NCBI GenBank assembly: GCA_947494325.1
Contig: CANLUS010000003.1
Span: 186,001-250,000, forward strand
DNA from: an uncultured Flavobacteriaceae bacterium
GTDB taxonomy: Bacteria > Bacteroidota > Bacteroidia > Flavobacteriales > Flavobacteriaceae
Direction: 5' to 3'
DNA length: 64,000 nt
In this document: positions 43,055 to 52,604 of the stretch, piece after piece
Layout of the letters: each line of letters begins with the position of its first letter
Numbering within the stretch: position 1 is the stretch's first letter
Notes under the pieces: generated by a model
The model's database searches: none
Told to the model about the DNA's origin: nothing
The model's input: the letters and a program-made list of their open reading frames with translations, nothing else
Position numbers and translations under genes: made by a program

Positions 43055-44023
43055 ATGAAGCGAATATTAATCATAATATTATTTCTTAATATCTCAGTTC
43101 TTTCTGCGCAAGAAGAAAAAGAGAATTATAAAAATGCTGCACTAAAATTTACGAATTTTTATAATGCTAAGAATTATGATTCTATTTTTTCAATGTTCAA
43201 TGTAGATATGAAAAAGGCCTTGCCTTTAGATAAAACCAACGCTTTTTTTAAGAGTATTGAAACCAGTATTGGAGCAATCAAAAAGCATGAGTTTTTAAAG
43301 ATAAAAGACCTTTCTCACATCTATAAAATGACATTTGATAATGGTGTCAGGGATGTGTTAATTTACTTGAATCAAGCGAATGAAATTGGCGGTATGTTTG
43401 TTTCGGTACATCGACCAATTGATTTGCCAAAACTTGCAAGAAATACAACAAAAATGATTTGGCCTTTCAAAGAGAAGTCTTTTGTTTTTTGGGGAGGTGA
43501 GACGGTCGCACAAAATTATCATATGGCTCAAGAAGTTCAGCAATATGCTTATGACATCTTAATGGTAGCTAATGGTTCTTCCCATAAGGGAGATGCGAAA
43601 AAGAATGAAAGTTATTTTGTTTTTGGTAAGGATATAATGGCTCCGTGTGATGCGAAAGTAGTTAAGGTGATACAAGGGGTTATAGATAATGTTCCAGGGG
43701 AATTAAATCCAAAACAACTTACAGGTAACACCATAGTGCTGGAGACCAGTCAAAAAGAATTTATCTTATTTGCACACCTAAAGCAAAATTCAATTTTAGT
43801 AAAAGTGGGTGATGAGGTGAAGCAGGGTCAAGTCATGGCAAAGTGCGGTAATTCGGGAAATTCAACCGAAGCTCATTTGCACTTGCAATTGCAGAATGTC
43901 GCTGATTTTTTTCAAGCTACTGGGGCAAAGTTGTATTTTGATAAGATTATGGTGAATGGTAAGTTAAAGGAAGATTATATACCAGTTAAAGAAGATTTTG
44001 TAAAAAATATTGATAAAAATTAA
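43055..44023 (+). CDS. M23-family metallopeptidase-like secreted protein
   Basis: 322 residues from ATG 43055 (a TTG 12 bp earlier overlaps sucA and would spoil the signal peptide MKRILIIILFLNISVLSAQ). Residues ~20-100 form a small DUF3887-like domain. The C-terminal half is a LytM/M23 domain with zinc-ligand positions: His in QNYHMAQEVQQYAYD and its Asp, and the HxH of EAHLHLQLQ. It therefore probably cleaves peptidoglycan peptides or a similar substrate outside the cell. Its place between sucA and odhB is unexpected and suggests shared transcription only. Confidence 0.88.
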   Translation: MKRILIIILFLNISVLSAQEEKENYKNAALKFTNFYNAKNYDSIFSMFNVDMKKALPLDKTNAFFKSIETSIGAIKKHEFLKIKDLSHIYKMTFDNGVRDVLIYLNQANEIGGMFVSVHRPIDLPKLARNTTKMIWPFKEKSFVFWGGETVAQNYHMAQEVQQYAYDILMVANGSSHKGDAKKNESYFVFGKDIMAPCDAKVVKVIQGVIDNVPGELNPKQLTGNTIVLETSQKEFILFAHLKQNSILVKVGDEVKQGQVMAKCGNSGNSTEAHLHLQLQNVADFFQATGAKLYFDKIMVNGKLKEDYIPVKEDFVKNIDKN

Positions 44024-44044
44024 CCAAATTAAAAAGTATAAATA

Positions 44045-45256
44045 ATGGTTTTAGAAATGAAAGTCCCTTCTCCGGGGGAATCGATTACCGAAGTAGAAAT
44101 CGCAACATGGTTAGTTGAAGATGGAGATTATGTAGAAAAAGATCAGGCTATTGCTGAAGTAGATTCGGATAAGGCAACCTTAGAATTGCCTGCTGAAGAG
44201 AGTGGTATTATTACGCTCAAGGCAGAAGAAGGAGATGCGGTAGAAGTGGGTGCTGTTGTATGTCACATAGATACCAGTGCTGCTAAGCCTGCAGGCGATG
44301 CTGCTCCAGCTAAAGAAGAGAAGAAAACTAAAGCCCCTGCGAAAGAAGAAAAGCCAGCAGCAACAAAGACTACGTATGCTAGTGGTACGGCTTCGCCAGC
44401 TGCGAAAAAGATATTAGATGAAAAAGGTATTGCTTCAGCTGCTGTAAAAGGTACTGGTCGCGATGGTAGAATTACCAAAGATGACGCAGTAAAGGCTTCA
44501 CCAAGTATGGGTACGCCAACCTCAGGAGGCGCACGCGGAAGTGAGCGTAAAAAACTATCGATGTTACGTCGTAAAGTTGCAGAGCGTTTGGTCTCGGTGA
44601 AGAATGAAACAGCCATGTTAACGACATTTAATGAAGTGAACATGCAACCTATTTTTGATTTACGAAAGGATTTTAAAGAAGATTTCAAATCAAAACACGG
44701 TGTAAGTTTAGGTTTTATGAGTTTCTTTACGAAAGCGGTTGTAAGAGCCTTGCAAATGTATCCTGAAGTGAATTCTATGATCGATGGAGATTTTAAAGTA
44801 TCATACGACTTTCAGGATATTTCAATTGCCGTTTCTGGCCCAAAGGGATTAATGGTTCCAGTTATAAGAAATGCAGAAAACCTAAGTTTTAGAGGCGTAG
44901 AATCAGAAGTAAAGCGCTTGGCTATTAGAGCAAGAGATGGTGAAATTACAATCGATGAAATGACAGGCGGTACGTTTACAATTACGAATGGTGGTGTTTT
45001 TGGTTCGATGTTATCGACGCCTATTATAAATCCTCCACAGAGTGCAATCCTTGGAATGCATAATATTGTAAACAGACCAATGGCAGTTGATGGGCAAGTG
45101 GTGATACAACCAATAATGTATGTGGCATTGTCATACGATCATAGAATTATTGATGGTCGTGAATCAGTTGGATTTTTAGTGGCAGTGAAAGAAGCTTTAG
45201 AGAATCCAGTTGAAATTTTAATGGATAATAATCCTAAGAAAGCATTAGAAATGTAG
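44045..45256 (+). CDS. odhB: 2-oxoglutarate dehydrogenase E2 (dihydrolipoyl succinyltransferase)
   Basis: 403 residues. A lipoyl domain (1-75) with modified Lys43 in [12 protein letters not shown], an Ala/Lys/Pro-rich linker, an E1/E3-binding domain ([24 protein letters not shown]) and the catalytic acyltransferase domain with [12 protein letters not shown] (His and Asp of the active site). It transfers succinyl from lipoate to CoA. It is 21 bp after the M23 gene. A terminator follows at 45281. Confidence 0.97.
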   Translation: MVLEMKVPSPGESITEVEIATWLVEDGDYVEKDQAIAEVDSDKATLELPAEESGIITLKAEEGDAVEVGAVVCHIDTSAAKPAGDAAPAKEEKKTKAPAKEEKPAATKTTYASGTASPAAKKILDEKGIASAAVKGTGRDGRITKDDAVKASPSMGTPTSGGARGSERKKLSMLRRKVAERLVSVKNETAMLTTFNEVNMQPIFDLRKDFKEDFKSKHGVSLGFMSFFTKAVVRALQMYPEVNSMIDGDFKVSYDFQDISIAVSGPKGLMVPVIRNAENLSFRGVESEVKRLAIRARDGEITIDEMTGGTFTITNGGVFGSMLSTPIINPPQSAILGMHNIVNRPMAVDGQVVIQPIMYVALSYDHRIIDGRESVGFLVAVKEALENPVEILMDNNPKKALEM

Positions 45257-45280
45257 TAGTTTTTATTGTGATAAAATATG

Positions 45281-45311
45281 AAGCCCATAATTCGACTAGA
45301 ACTATGGGCTT
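45281..45311 (+). terminator. Terminator of sucA-odhB operon
   Basis: A 9-bp stem (45281-45289 with 45303-45311) and a 13-base loop, then a T-run, 25 bp after the odhB stop. Confidence 0.75.
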
Positions 45312-45329
45312 TTTTATATGCGAGAAAGT

Positions 45330-45932
45330 TTAGTCTTCTATTTCTTTTAAAATAGTTTCCGCCGAATTCGTAATATTTTTATAACATCCATAGCCCCATC
45401 TTGAGACAAAGATCATTGCTATTGCTACAACGGCTATAAAGCCATATTTCCATAGACTTCCGCCAGTCACGAAAATATCTTTACCTCCCATTAGTTTAGA
45501 CGTTACCGGTATAATGGCTAAGAATAAAATGAAGTTTATGTATATACCCAACTTCTGAATCAGTAATAACTGTTTTTTTGCCTTTGCAAAACCAACTATA
45601 GTTTCTTTATAACTGTTGGTGCTAATATTTAGGTTTCTTATTGTTTTTAGTGATCGCAACACAATGATCGGCAATGTGAAAAGGTAACCCATGGTAAAAA
45701 TTCCACAAGCAGCTAAATACCATGTGTCTAATTTTTCGAAGTTCAGAAGTAATAGAATAGCACTAATGAAACAGATAACAGCACCAATAGTTTCATACGT
45801 GCTTATTTTACTGAATTTTTGAGTATATTTTTGTTGTGTCATATCCATAATTATAGTATCTGTTAATTGTTTTTGCTGTTCCATTTTTTCACTCATCTTT
45901 TCCCAGAGTGCTTGCATTTCATCTAGTTCCAT
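45330..45932 (-). CDS. Membrane protein, putative anti-sigma factor
   Basis: 200 residues. A soluble N-terminal segment (MELDEMQALWEKMSEKMEQQ) is followed by four membrane spans (~45-65, 70-95, 125-145, 160-180). It starts 3 bp after the ECF sigma-factor gene, the usual place for a membrane anti-sigma factor, but no zinc or anti-sigma motif is visible. Function inferred from position only. Confidence 0.7.
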   Translation of the reverse strand: MELDEMQALWEKMSEKMEQQKQLTDTIIMDMTQQKYTQKFSKISTYETIGAVICFISAILLLLNFEKLDTWYLAACGIFTMGYLFTLPIIVLRSLKTIRNLNISTNSYKETIVGFAKAKKQLLLIQKLGIYINFILFLAIIPVTSKLMGGKDIFVTGGSLWKYGFIAVVAIAMIFVSRWGYGCYKNITNSAETILKEIED

Positions 45933-45935
45933 ATG

Positions 45936-46424
45936 CTATATTTTTTTGACATTTTCTTTTAATTTTTTCTTAATTCTTGAAAGCCGAGTACCTACATTAG
46001 AACTTGAAAATCCGGTTATTGTGGCGATCTCATCATATGATTTTCCTTCTAAAAGCAATAGGATTAATCCTTTTTCTATCACATTTAATTGCTTAATCAT
46101 GGCATACAAAATCCCGAGTTGTTTTTCCGTGGTACCATCGTTTTCATCAATTGGATGCGATAACTCAAATTCTAAATGAACCTGAGGTACTTTTTTCTTA
46201 CTTTTATTTAGATATGCAATGGCAGTATTCAACGCAATGCGATACATCCAAGTACTTATTTTTGAATTTCCTTTAAAAGAGTCGAAAGATTTCCATAACT
46301 GATACACTATTTCCTGATACAGATCTTTTTGATCTTCTTGGGTATCAGTATAGACTCGGGTTACTTTATATAGTAACCCTTCGTTTTCTTTAACAATCGC
46401 TACGAAAGTCGCTTTATCTTGCAT
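45936..46424 (-). CDS. ECF-type RNA polymerase sigma factor
   Basis: 162 residues: sigma region 2 (DLYQEIVYQLWKSFDSFKGN, STWMYRIALNTAIAYL) and region 4 (EKGLILLLLEGKSYDEIATI, SSSNVGTRLSRIKKKLKENV). It directs polymerase to alternative promoters, probably held by the downstream membrane protein. A compact two-gene unit; the targets are unknown. Confidence 0.93.
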   Translation of the reverse strand: MQDKATFVAIVKENEGLLYKVTRVYTDTQEDQKDLYQEIVYQLWKSFDSFKGNSKISTWMYRIALNTAIAYLNKSKKKVPQVHLEFELSHPIDENDGTTEKQLGILYAMIKQLNVIEKGLILLLLEGKSYDEIATITGFSSSNVGTRLSRIKKKLKENVKKI

Positions 46425-46553
46425 TTAAAATCGATTACATTTCATTAGTATGGAATCTGTCAAAAAAATCACACAAAAATGAAATTATTTTCCAATTGAT
46501 TTCTTGTACTAGCAGCATACGCTCATCTTTTGTTAAGTCATAAAAAGCTATAG

Positions 46554-47207
46554 CTAAAAAAACTTACGGTATTGTAATACTCTAAAATCAAAAGTTGTAA
46601 AATTAGGATTCTTAGTCTTCATTTTTTTATAGAGATCCATGCTACCCACGGCACGATTTGCAGCGCCCGAAGGAGCCGTTAATGAAACTGTCTCTATGGT
46701 TCTATCATGAACTGTAAATTGATGTATGCGAGGCACTTCACTGGAAATTACGTTTAGTTTTAAATCACATTCTTTAAGATGTTTTCTAAAAAAATATTCA
46801 GGTCCGTTTTTGCTATTTCCACCCGTAAATAATAAGGTTGTTACTGTGGGATGTTTTTTTAAATAATCGATTAGGTTCCTCAGTTTAACGTTCTGCATGC
46901 CCAAGTCGGAAGCATCAATTTTTTCTCGATTACAACTCTCCACAATATCACAAATACCAATGGCTTGTTCGATTAAAAAATCTTTTCGTTGTTTAATGGC
47001 CTTCTCGGAAGTTTTATAGTCTAGTTGTAAATTAAAAATACGATCAATTATTTTCCATAGTTGACCGTTTTTACTTCCATAACAAAAATCAATATCTCCT
47101 TCGACTAAAGCATTCATCGAAAAGCGAGGAGGAGGTAAAGTACCTACAATTAGTTTAGTGGCATCTTTTGGAATAAAAGGTTGATATGGGTGTTTGTGCA
47201 AAAACAT
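46554..47207 (-). CDS. Uracil-DNA-glycosylase-superfamily protein
   Basis: 217 residues with the superfamily's two end motifs: LIVGTLPPPRF near residue 20 (substrate-loop side) and SLTAPSGAANRA near 175 (His/Ser-Pro-Ser-type loop), plus YGSKNGQLWKII. Members excise uracil or mismatched bases; the active-site polar residue differs from classic UDG, so the substrate is uncertain. Monocistronic. Confidence 0.78.
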   Translation of the reverse strand: MFLHKHPYQPFIPKDATKLIVGTLPPPRFSMNALVEGDIDFCYGSKNGQLWKIIDRIFNLQLDYKTSEKAIKQRKDFLIEQAIGICDIVESCNREKIDASDLGMQNVKLRNLIDYLKKHPTVTTLLFTGGNSKNGPEYFFRKHLKECDLKLNVISSEVPRIHQFTVHDRTIETVSLTAPSGAANRAVGSMDLYKKMKTKNPNFTTFDFRVLQYRKFF

Positions 47208-47285
47208 GAGATATAAAAATAGGGACTTTGTAAATTGTTTTAGGGTAATATCTTAAAAAATCTAAAAAGTACCTAAAAAATAAAA

Positions 47286-47308
47286 GCCCGAGCAAAAAAT
47301 GCTCAGGC
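47286..47308 (-). terminator. Intrinsic terminator, minus strand
   Basis: An 8-bp stem with one mismatch (47286-47293 with 47301-47308) and a T-rich tail on the minus strand. It ends the lipoprotein/FadL/peptide transcript. Confidence 0.7.
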
Positions 47309-47334
47309 CTCAGTTACTGTATAAAAACTCTAAA

Positions 47335-47400
47335 TTACAATCCAATAACCATAATTGCCGTAATAATTACGGTATTAACACCTACGTTAAACATAGACAT
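47335..47400 (-). CDS. Possible 21-residue hydrophobic peptide
   Basis: A short frame encodes MSMFNVGVNTVIITAIMVIG plus a final Leu, a single membrane-helix-like peptide. It lies 78 bp after the FadL stop and 26 bp before the terminator, so it would be on the same mRNA. No Shine-Dalgarno is visible, as is usual in this phylum. It could be chance. Confidence 0.3.
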   Translation of the reverse strand: MSMFNVGVNTVIITAIMVIGL

Positions 47401-47478
47401 ATACTTTAACTGCAAATCGCTCTTTTTTATTGTACCGCAAAAGAAAAAATTTAGTTAAAATTTTAAAATAGTTTTTTC

Positions 47479-48819
47479 TTAGAAGGTAAATACTAAAGTT
47501 GCGGTAATTTTATCGTTGTTGATATCCAATTCTACTGGGTCAGCGCCATCCGTGTTTAAGAAATTATAAACGTCGGTATTGGTTCTATTTTGATAGGCCA
47601 AATCTACTTTCATACCTCCATTTAATTTAAAACCTACTCCGAAAGAATAACCTGTAATATGATCGGTATCAATTGCATCTTCATACGGACTTTCTTCAAA
47701 CAGATATCCACCTCTTAAACTTACATTATCAATACGCCATTCAGCACCTACCTTGAATTGAGAAGTCGCTCTTAAATCATTTGTGAAATTTTGATTCTCA
47801 TTTACAAATTCATTACCCGGTCGTAATTCGATATTTTTAAAATTCTTGTAAGTGTAGTCAAAACTAATCAACCCTTCTTTTCCGAATAGATAGGCAAAAC
47901 TACCTGTTAATCTAGATGGTGTTGTTAATCTATAATCGAAGACACTTCGCGACGCTGAACCTGTCGATGGATCTAATTGATCATTGAAAAATAACTGATC
48001 TTCCTGAACAATTGATTCTTCAGACAGCTCATACCAAGTTGGCGACTGATACGCCACGCCGAGTCTTACTTCTTGAGATGGTTTTGCAATCAAACCAACG
48101 TTAAAAGAAACTCCATTTCCAACAATTGCTAATTCTTCCGCTGCATTCACATCAAATGTGTTACCGTCATTATCACTGTTAAATTCTTCAGCCACAGTAG
48201 ACTGATAAAAATCTAAATTGTGAGTTGTTACAGCGGCTCCAATGTATAGTTTATCATTAGGTTGAGAGGCAAATGTAATCACAAGTTTATCGTTACTTCC
48301 GCTTGTGAAGTTTCGAAAAGTTTGTTCTTCGGCATTCGGATATAATAGATCTGGATCATAAAAGTCCGTTATCGGAGCAAAACCACTGCTACCTCTTGAA
48401 GACCAGCTACTATCAAAATCTTTACTTCTTGAATAATTGAAACCAACGGCAACTTTTCTTGCACCAGCATGACGACTTCCATTTAAAACGAGCACGCCTC
48501 CAAATTGAGTTAGGTCTAATTTACTGTCATTAGTTTCAATTGAATTACCATAAAAATTTGAGATAATATCATTATTGAAAACACCTAAAGTACCACTAAA
48601 TTGTGTTTTTTTAAATACCGCCAATCCGGCAGGGTTAATGTCGACACCAGAGATATCTCCACCTAGAGCTCCAAACGCTCCACCCATTGCATTATAGCGG
48701 GCTGTACCGTTATTATCATCGCTTGTAAATAAGATACCTGCTTGATTGTAATTTAAAACTTGGGCATTAATTGCCAGGGAGGATAAAATTCCTCCTATTA
48801 GGAAAACTAACTTTTTCAT
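47479..48819 (-). CDS. OmpP1/FadL-family outer-membrane porin
   Basis: 446 residues with a signal peptide (MKKLVFLIGGILSSLAINAQ), the N-terminal hatch region (YNAMGGAFGALGGDISGVDI, NPAGLAVFKKTQFSG) and repeated amphipathic strands to a C-terminal aromatic (TATLVFTF), the pattern of FadL-like barrels for hydrophobic compounds. It follows the Arg/Ser-rich lipoprotein gene with a 19-bp gap, so the two are probably co-transcribed. Confidence 0.9.
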   Translation of the reverse strand: MKKLVFLIGGILSSLAINAQVLNYNQAGILFTSDDNNGTARYNAMGGAFGALGGDISGVDINPAGLAVFKKTQFSGTLGVFNNDIISNFYGNSIETNDSKLDLTQFGGVLVLNGSRHAGARKVAVGFNYSRSKDFDSSWSSRGSSGFAPITDFYDPDLLYPNAEEQTFRNFTSGSNDKLVITFASQPNDKLYIGAAVTTHNLDFYQSTVAEEFNSDNDGNTFDVNAAEELAIVGNGVSFNVGLIAKPSQEVRLGVAYQSPTWYELSEESIVQEDQLFFNDQLDPSTGSASRSVFDYRLTTPSRLTGSFAYLFGKEGLISFDYTYKNFKNIELRPGNEFVNENQNFTNDLRATSQFKVGAEWRIDNVSLRGGYLFEESPYEDAIDTDHITGYSFGVGFKLNGGMKVDLAYQNRTNTDVYNFLNTDGADPVELDINNDKITATLVFTF

Positions 48820-48838
48820 AAAATATGTTGTTTAATTT

Positions 48839-50176
48839 TTATCTTCTATTTGAACGTCTTGAACTACTTCTGGAGGTTGTTGATCTTGATGAACTTCTTG
48901 ACGAAGATGATGAAGCGCGGCTGCTGCTTCTACTTCTCGAAGGAGAAGAAGATCTTGCACTGCTTCGGTTGCTACTCGATCTACTTCTAGCATTGTAATT
49001 TCTACTTGGAGAACTACTTCTGCTTCTCGAGTTATAATTTCTGGTACGATTGCTCGTGCCACTATAATTTCTTCTTGTTGTTGAGCTACCTCTAGTGGCG
49101 CTACTATTTCTATTGGAATAGTTTACTCTACTTCTTGTTTGTGGACTTCTAGCACCTCTGTATGCATTATCTCGATTGCCGGAATAAGCTCTCGATCCAC
49201 TTCTTGTGACACCATATCTAGAGGCAGCATTCGCTCTTGTTCCTCCTCGACGAATTGCACTACTTGTAGAACGTCTAACTCCGTTATTACTTCTGATTGA
49301 AGAACCTCTGGTACCTCTATTGATACTAGATGAAGATCTTCGCACGCCAGTGGTTGTCGAACCTCTTCTTACACCTGTTGTACCTCTTCGAGCAATTGAA
49401 GATGAACTTCTACGTGAGGATAAATTTCCATTTCTATTAATCGTGCTTGTTGCTCTCCTATTTGAGATTCCACTCGCATTTCTTCTATTTGTATCATATC
49501 GTCGACCGTAAGTAGTCCTTAAACCTCTATTGAAATAATTACCTCTTCCATAAAAATTACCGTATCCACGATATCTTGAATAAAAAGGTCTATAACCATA
49601 ATATCCACCACCATACCAATTGTTATAAAATCCACCGTAACCCCAGCGATTAAATCCGTAAGGGTTGCCCCATCCGTAGCCATAGTCCCATCCGAAACCA
49701 TTACCCCAGCCAAGACCCCAGCCATTATAACCGCCCCATCCAAGGCCCCAACGATTAAAACCACGACCCCAGCCTAAGCCAAAGCCACCGCCCCAACCAA
49801 CGTTGGTATTAATGATCACATCAGTACGATCGGTATATTCCCAAGGTGAATTTCCACCCGCATATTGCTCGTCTTCATAATATTCATCATCTCCATATCC
49901 CAAAGAGTCAATATCTGTGATGATATCGGCGTCTTCGATATTATCATATCTTTCTGCTTCTTTTTTGAAATAATCTTGATATTTAGATCCGTTTTGTTCT
50001 GTGACAACGGCAACTTGTTTTTGAACTCTTCTGGTATCATCAGAAGCGTAAATGCCATCATCTTCAGTCGAAGTTGTATCGCGATAAACGATACATGATG
50101 TGGTAGAGCTTAATAGTATTGCCGCGATTAATACGAACAATACTTTCTTTGTGGTGGTGTAATAATTAAATTTCAT
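48839..50176 (-). CDS. Lipoprotein with Gly/Trp/Tyr-rich core and long Arg/Ser-rich tail
   Basis: 445 residues. A lipoprotein signal (LFVLIAAILLSSTTSC, Cys28), an acidic segment to ~110, a Gly/Trp/Tyr/Asn-rich low-complexity region at ~125-215 (WGGGFGLGWGRGFNRWGLGW), then more than 200 residues dominated by Arg, Ser, Thr and Asn (SRSSSRASSSSSRSSSRS). The high positive charge of the tail suggests binding to acidic polymers (LPS, nucleic acids or exopolysaccharide), but no family was recognised. It is upstream of, and probably co-transcribed with, the FadL porin, and divergent from proS. Confidence 0.8.
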   Translation of the reverse strand: MKFNYYTTTKKVLFVLIAAILLSSTTSCIVYRDTTSTEDDGIYASDDTRRVQKQVAVVTEQNGSKYQDYFKKEAERYDNIEDADIITDIDSLGYGDDEYYEDEQYAGGNSPWEYTDRTDVIINTNVGWGGGFGLGWGRGFNRWGLGWGGYNGWGLGWGNGFGWDYGYGWGNPYGFNRWGYGGFYNNWYGGGYYGYRPFYSRYRGYGNFYGRGNYFNRGLRTTYGRRYDTNRRNASGISNRRATSTINRNGNLSSRRSSSSIARRGTTGVRRGSTTTGVRRSSSSINRGTRGSSIRSNNGVRRSTSSAIRRGGTRANAASRYGVTRSGSRAYSGNRDNAYRGARSPQTRSRVNYSNRNSSATRGSSTTRRNYSGTSNRTRNYNSRSRSSSPSRNYNARSRSSSNRSSARSSSPSRSRSSSRASSSSSRSSSRSTTSRSSSRRSNRR

Positions 50177-50279
50177 AATCCAATGGCTTTTTACTGTTGT
50201 AAATTACAAATTATAATTAGTTTTGCACTGATAATAATTTGTGAAAGATTTAACACAACATTTGTGCCAAACATACAAT

Positions 50280-51755
50280 ATGGGTAAAAATTTAACGAAA
50301 AGGAGCGAAGATTATTCTAAATGGTATAATGAATTAGTGGTAAAAGCTGATTTAGCCGAAAATTCGGGCGTAAGAGGTTGTATGGTTATAAAACCGTACG
50401 GATTTGCTATTTGGGAAAAAATGCAAGCTGAATTAGATAGAATGTTTAAGGAGACTGGACACGAGAATGCGTATTTTCCATTATTTATTCCTAAATCTTA
50501 TTTTAGTAAAGAGGCAAGTCACGTCGATGGGTTTGCAAAAGAATGTGCAGTAGTTACGCATTATAGATTGAAGAATGCAGAAGATGGTAGTGGTGTTGTT
50601 GTTGACGAAGATGCTAAATTAGAAGAAGAGCTCATAGTAAGACCTACGTCTGAAACGATAATATGGGATACCTATAGAAAATGGATACAATCATATAGAG
50701 ATTTACCAATTTTGGTAAATCAATGGGCCAATGTGGTTCGATGGGAAATGAGAACAAGATTATTTTTAAGAACATCTGAATTTCTTTGGCAGGAAGGTCA
50801 TACTGCACATGCAACAGAAAGTGAGGCCATTGCTGAATCTGAACAAATGCAACGTGTTTATGCTGATTTTGCTGAGAATTTCATGGCGATGCCTGTTATT
50901 AAAGGAGTTAAAAACGAGAGTGAACGATTCGCCGGGGCTTTAGAAACCTATACTATTGAAGCATTAATGCAAGATGGAAAGGCATTGCAAGCAGGAACTT
51001 CACATTTTTTAGGACAAAATTTCGCAAAGGCATTTGATGTTAAATTTACATCGAAAGAAGGAAAACAAGAATATGTATGGGCTACTTCATGGGGAGCATC
51101 AACACGTTTAATGGGCGCCTTAGTAATGACACATTCAGACGATAGCGGATTGGTTTTACCTCCAAATTTAGCACCAATACAGGTTGTCATAGTGCCTATC
51201 TATAAAGGAGAAGAACAATTAGAGCAAATCTCATCGAAGGCTCAGGAAATTATGAAAACTCTTCGTGCTAAAGGCATCTCTGTAAAGTTTGATAATAGAG
51301 ACACACATAAGCCGGGATGGAAGTTTGCAGAGTACGAACTAAAAGGAGTGCCACTGCGTATCGCAATGGGGCCACGTGATCTTGAAAACGGAACTGTCGA
51401 ATTAGCTAGAAGAGATACCTTGATTAAAGAAGTAGTTGGTCAAGAAGTACTAGTAGATACTATTGAGAATTTATTAAAAGAAATTCAAGAAAGCTTATTC
51501 TCTAAGGCCTTAGCATATAGAGATGATCATATTACTAAGGTAGATACTTTTGAAGAGTTTAAAGAAGTTTTAAACACGAAGGGAGGTTTTGTGTCGGCAC
51601 ATTGGGATGGTACGATTGAGACGGAGGATAAAATTAAACAACAAACAAAGGCGACAATACGATGTATACCCTTGGATGCTCAAAATGAAGATGGCGTTTG
51701 TGTGTATTCTGGTCATAAATCAACAAAAAGAGTGCTTTTTGCAAAAGCATATTAA
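50280..51755 (+). CDS. proS: Prolyl-tRNA synthetase
   Basis: 491 residues from ATG 50280; a GTG 39 bp upstream would add residues (MKDLTQHLC) not expected in the family. Class II synthetase motifs are visible: motif 2 region [35 protein letters not shown], and motif 3 [18 protein letters not shown]; also the anticodon-binding domain ([19 protein letters not shown]). It is the shorter archaeal/eukaryotic-like ProS form without the editing insertion. It charges tRNA-Pro. Followed by tRNA-Glu and rpsT. Confidence 0.96.
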   Translation: MGKNLTKRSEDYSKWYNELVVKADLAENSGVRGCMVIKPYGFAIWEKMQAELDRMFKETGHENAYFPLFIPKSYFSKEASHVDGFAKECAVVTHYRLKNAEDGSGVVVDEDAKLEEELIVRPTSETIIWDTYRKWIQSYRDLPILVNQWANVVRWEMRTRLFLRTSEFLWQEGHTAHATESEAIAESEQMQRVYADFAENFMAMPVIKGVKNESERFAGALETYTIEALMQDGKALQAGTSHFLGQNFAKAFDVKFTSKEGKQEYVWATSWGASTRLMGALVMTHSDDSGLVLPPNLAPIQVVIVPIYKGEEQLEQISSKAQEIMKTLRAKGISVKFDNRDTHKPGWKFAEYELKGVPLRIAMGPRDLENGTVELARRDTLIKEVVGQEVLVDTIENLLKEIQESLFSKALAYRDDHITKVDTFEEFKEVLNTKGGFVSAHWDGTIETEDKIKQQTKATIRCIPLDAQNEDGVCVYSGHKSTKRVLFAKAY

Positions 51756-51773
51756 TTTTTTTTAAAAAGTACT

Positions 51774-51802
51774 TGCAGAGTTCTAAAAATGTTTTATTTT
51801 TG
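51774..51802 (+). promoter_or_regulatory. Strong promoter of tRNA-Glu/rpsT
   Basis: TTG at 51774-51776 and TATTTTTG at 51795-51802 with an 18-bp spacer, in the ACTTGCAGAG context typical of stable-RNA promoters in this phylum. The start is expected near 51808, before the tRNA. Confidence 0.8.
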
Positions 51803-51833
51803 CACTCGCTTTACAAAGTTAAAGTTAATTAAT

Positions 51834-51905
51834 GGTCCGTTCGTCTAGGGGTTAGGACGCCAGGTTTTCATCCTGGTAACAGGGGTTCGATTCCCCTACG
51901 GACTA
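51834..51905 (+). tRNA. tRNA-Glu (TTC)
   Basis: 72 nt fold into a complete cloverleaf: acceptor GGTCCGT/ACGGACT (one G-T pair), anticodon loop TTTTCAT giving TTC, T arm with TTCGATT. CCA is not encoded. It shares a promoter with rpsT. Confidence 0.96.
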
Positions 51906-51922
51906 CAAAAAAAATAAATTAA

Positions 51923-52174
51923 ATGGCAAATCATAAGTCAGCATTAAAGAGAGTAAGAAGTAACGAAACAAAACGTTTAAGAAACAAGTTTCAGCATAAA
52001 ACAACAAGAAATGCTATTAAAACGTTGCGTGGTACTGAGAAGAAGAAAGATGCAGAAGCTCAACTTCCATTAGTGGTTGCAATGGTTGATAAATTGGCAA
52101 AGAACAATATTATTCACAAGAATAAGGCGGCCAACATCAAATCAAAGTTGACTAAATTCGTTGCTGCACTTTAA
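51923..52174 (+). CDS. rpsT: 30S ribosomal protein S20
   Basis: 83 residues, basic and helical, with the S20 start MANHKSALKRVRSNETKRLR and RNAIKTLRGT, ending IHKNKAANIKSKLTKFVAAL. It binds 16S rRNA early in 30S assembly. Full family length. Starts 18 bp after tRNA-Glu; terminator at 52196. Confidence 0.97.
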   Translation: MANHKSALKRVRSNETKRLRNKFQHKTTRNAIKTLRGTEKKKDAEAQLPLVVAMVDKLAKNNIIHKNKAANIKSKLTKFVAAL

Positions 52175-52195
52175 TGTATTCAATTTTAAACTTAT

Positions 52196-52221
52196 AAAGG
52201 CTATCTGAAAAGATAGCCTTT
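52196..52221 (+). terminator. Terminator of rpsT
   Basis: An 11-bp stem (52196-52206 with 52211-52221) with a GAAA tetraloop and T-run, 22 bp after the rpsT stop. Confidence 0.9.
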
Positions 52222-52291
52222 TTTGTTTTATGGTATTTTGGTACTGGGAGTTTATCACTTTTAATTGTTATATACAAAAAAAGCTAAAGTG

Positions 52292-52597
52292 ATGAAAATT
52301 GTTACAGATAGTGAATATACTTATATATTGTTCGGAAAGGAAGCAGTTGACTTATATAATGTTTCCCTAAAGTTGTTATTATCTTCTACAAGTTACGTAG
52401 AGTATAAAGTAGGTGCATATAATGATGTAAAACGTTTTATGCAAGAGCAGAAAAATTGGGATGTTTTTGTTGAAATACCAGAGAATGACTATTTATATCT
52501 TAAAAAGCATGCGTTCAAATCCCCCCTGTTAGATCCTACATTGACGAGGTCAAGGTCCAAGAGAAGGTTTTCTATCCTAGATATATTCAAGTCCTAA
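52292..52597 (+). CDS. Small protein of unknown function
   Basis: 101 residues from ATG 52292 (a TTG 27 bp earlier is less likely). Cytoplasmic, mixed alpha/beta, with a basic C-terminus (TRSRSKRRFSILDIFKS). No motif recognised. It stands alone, converging on rodA. Confidence 0.6.
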   Translation: MKIVTDSEYTYILFGKEAVDLYNVSLKLLLSSTSYVEYKVGAYNDVKRFMQEQKNWDVFVEIPENDYLYLKKHAFKSPLLDPTLTRSRSKRRFSILDIFKS

Positions 52598-52604
52598 TTT
52601 GAGA

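Noticed and set aside
50241-50279. GTG extension of proS
   Set aside because: The family starts at the ATG at 50280; the extra residues have no family support.
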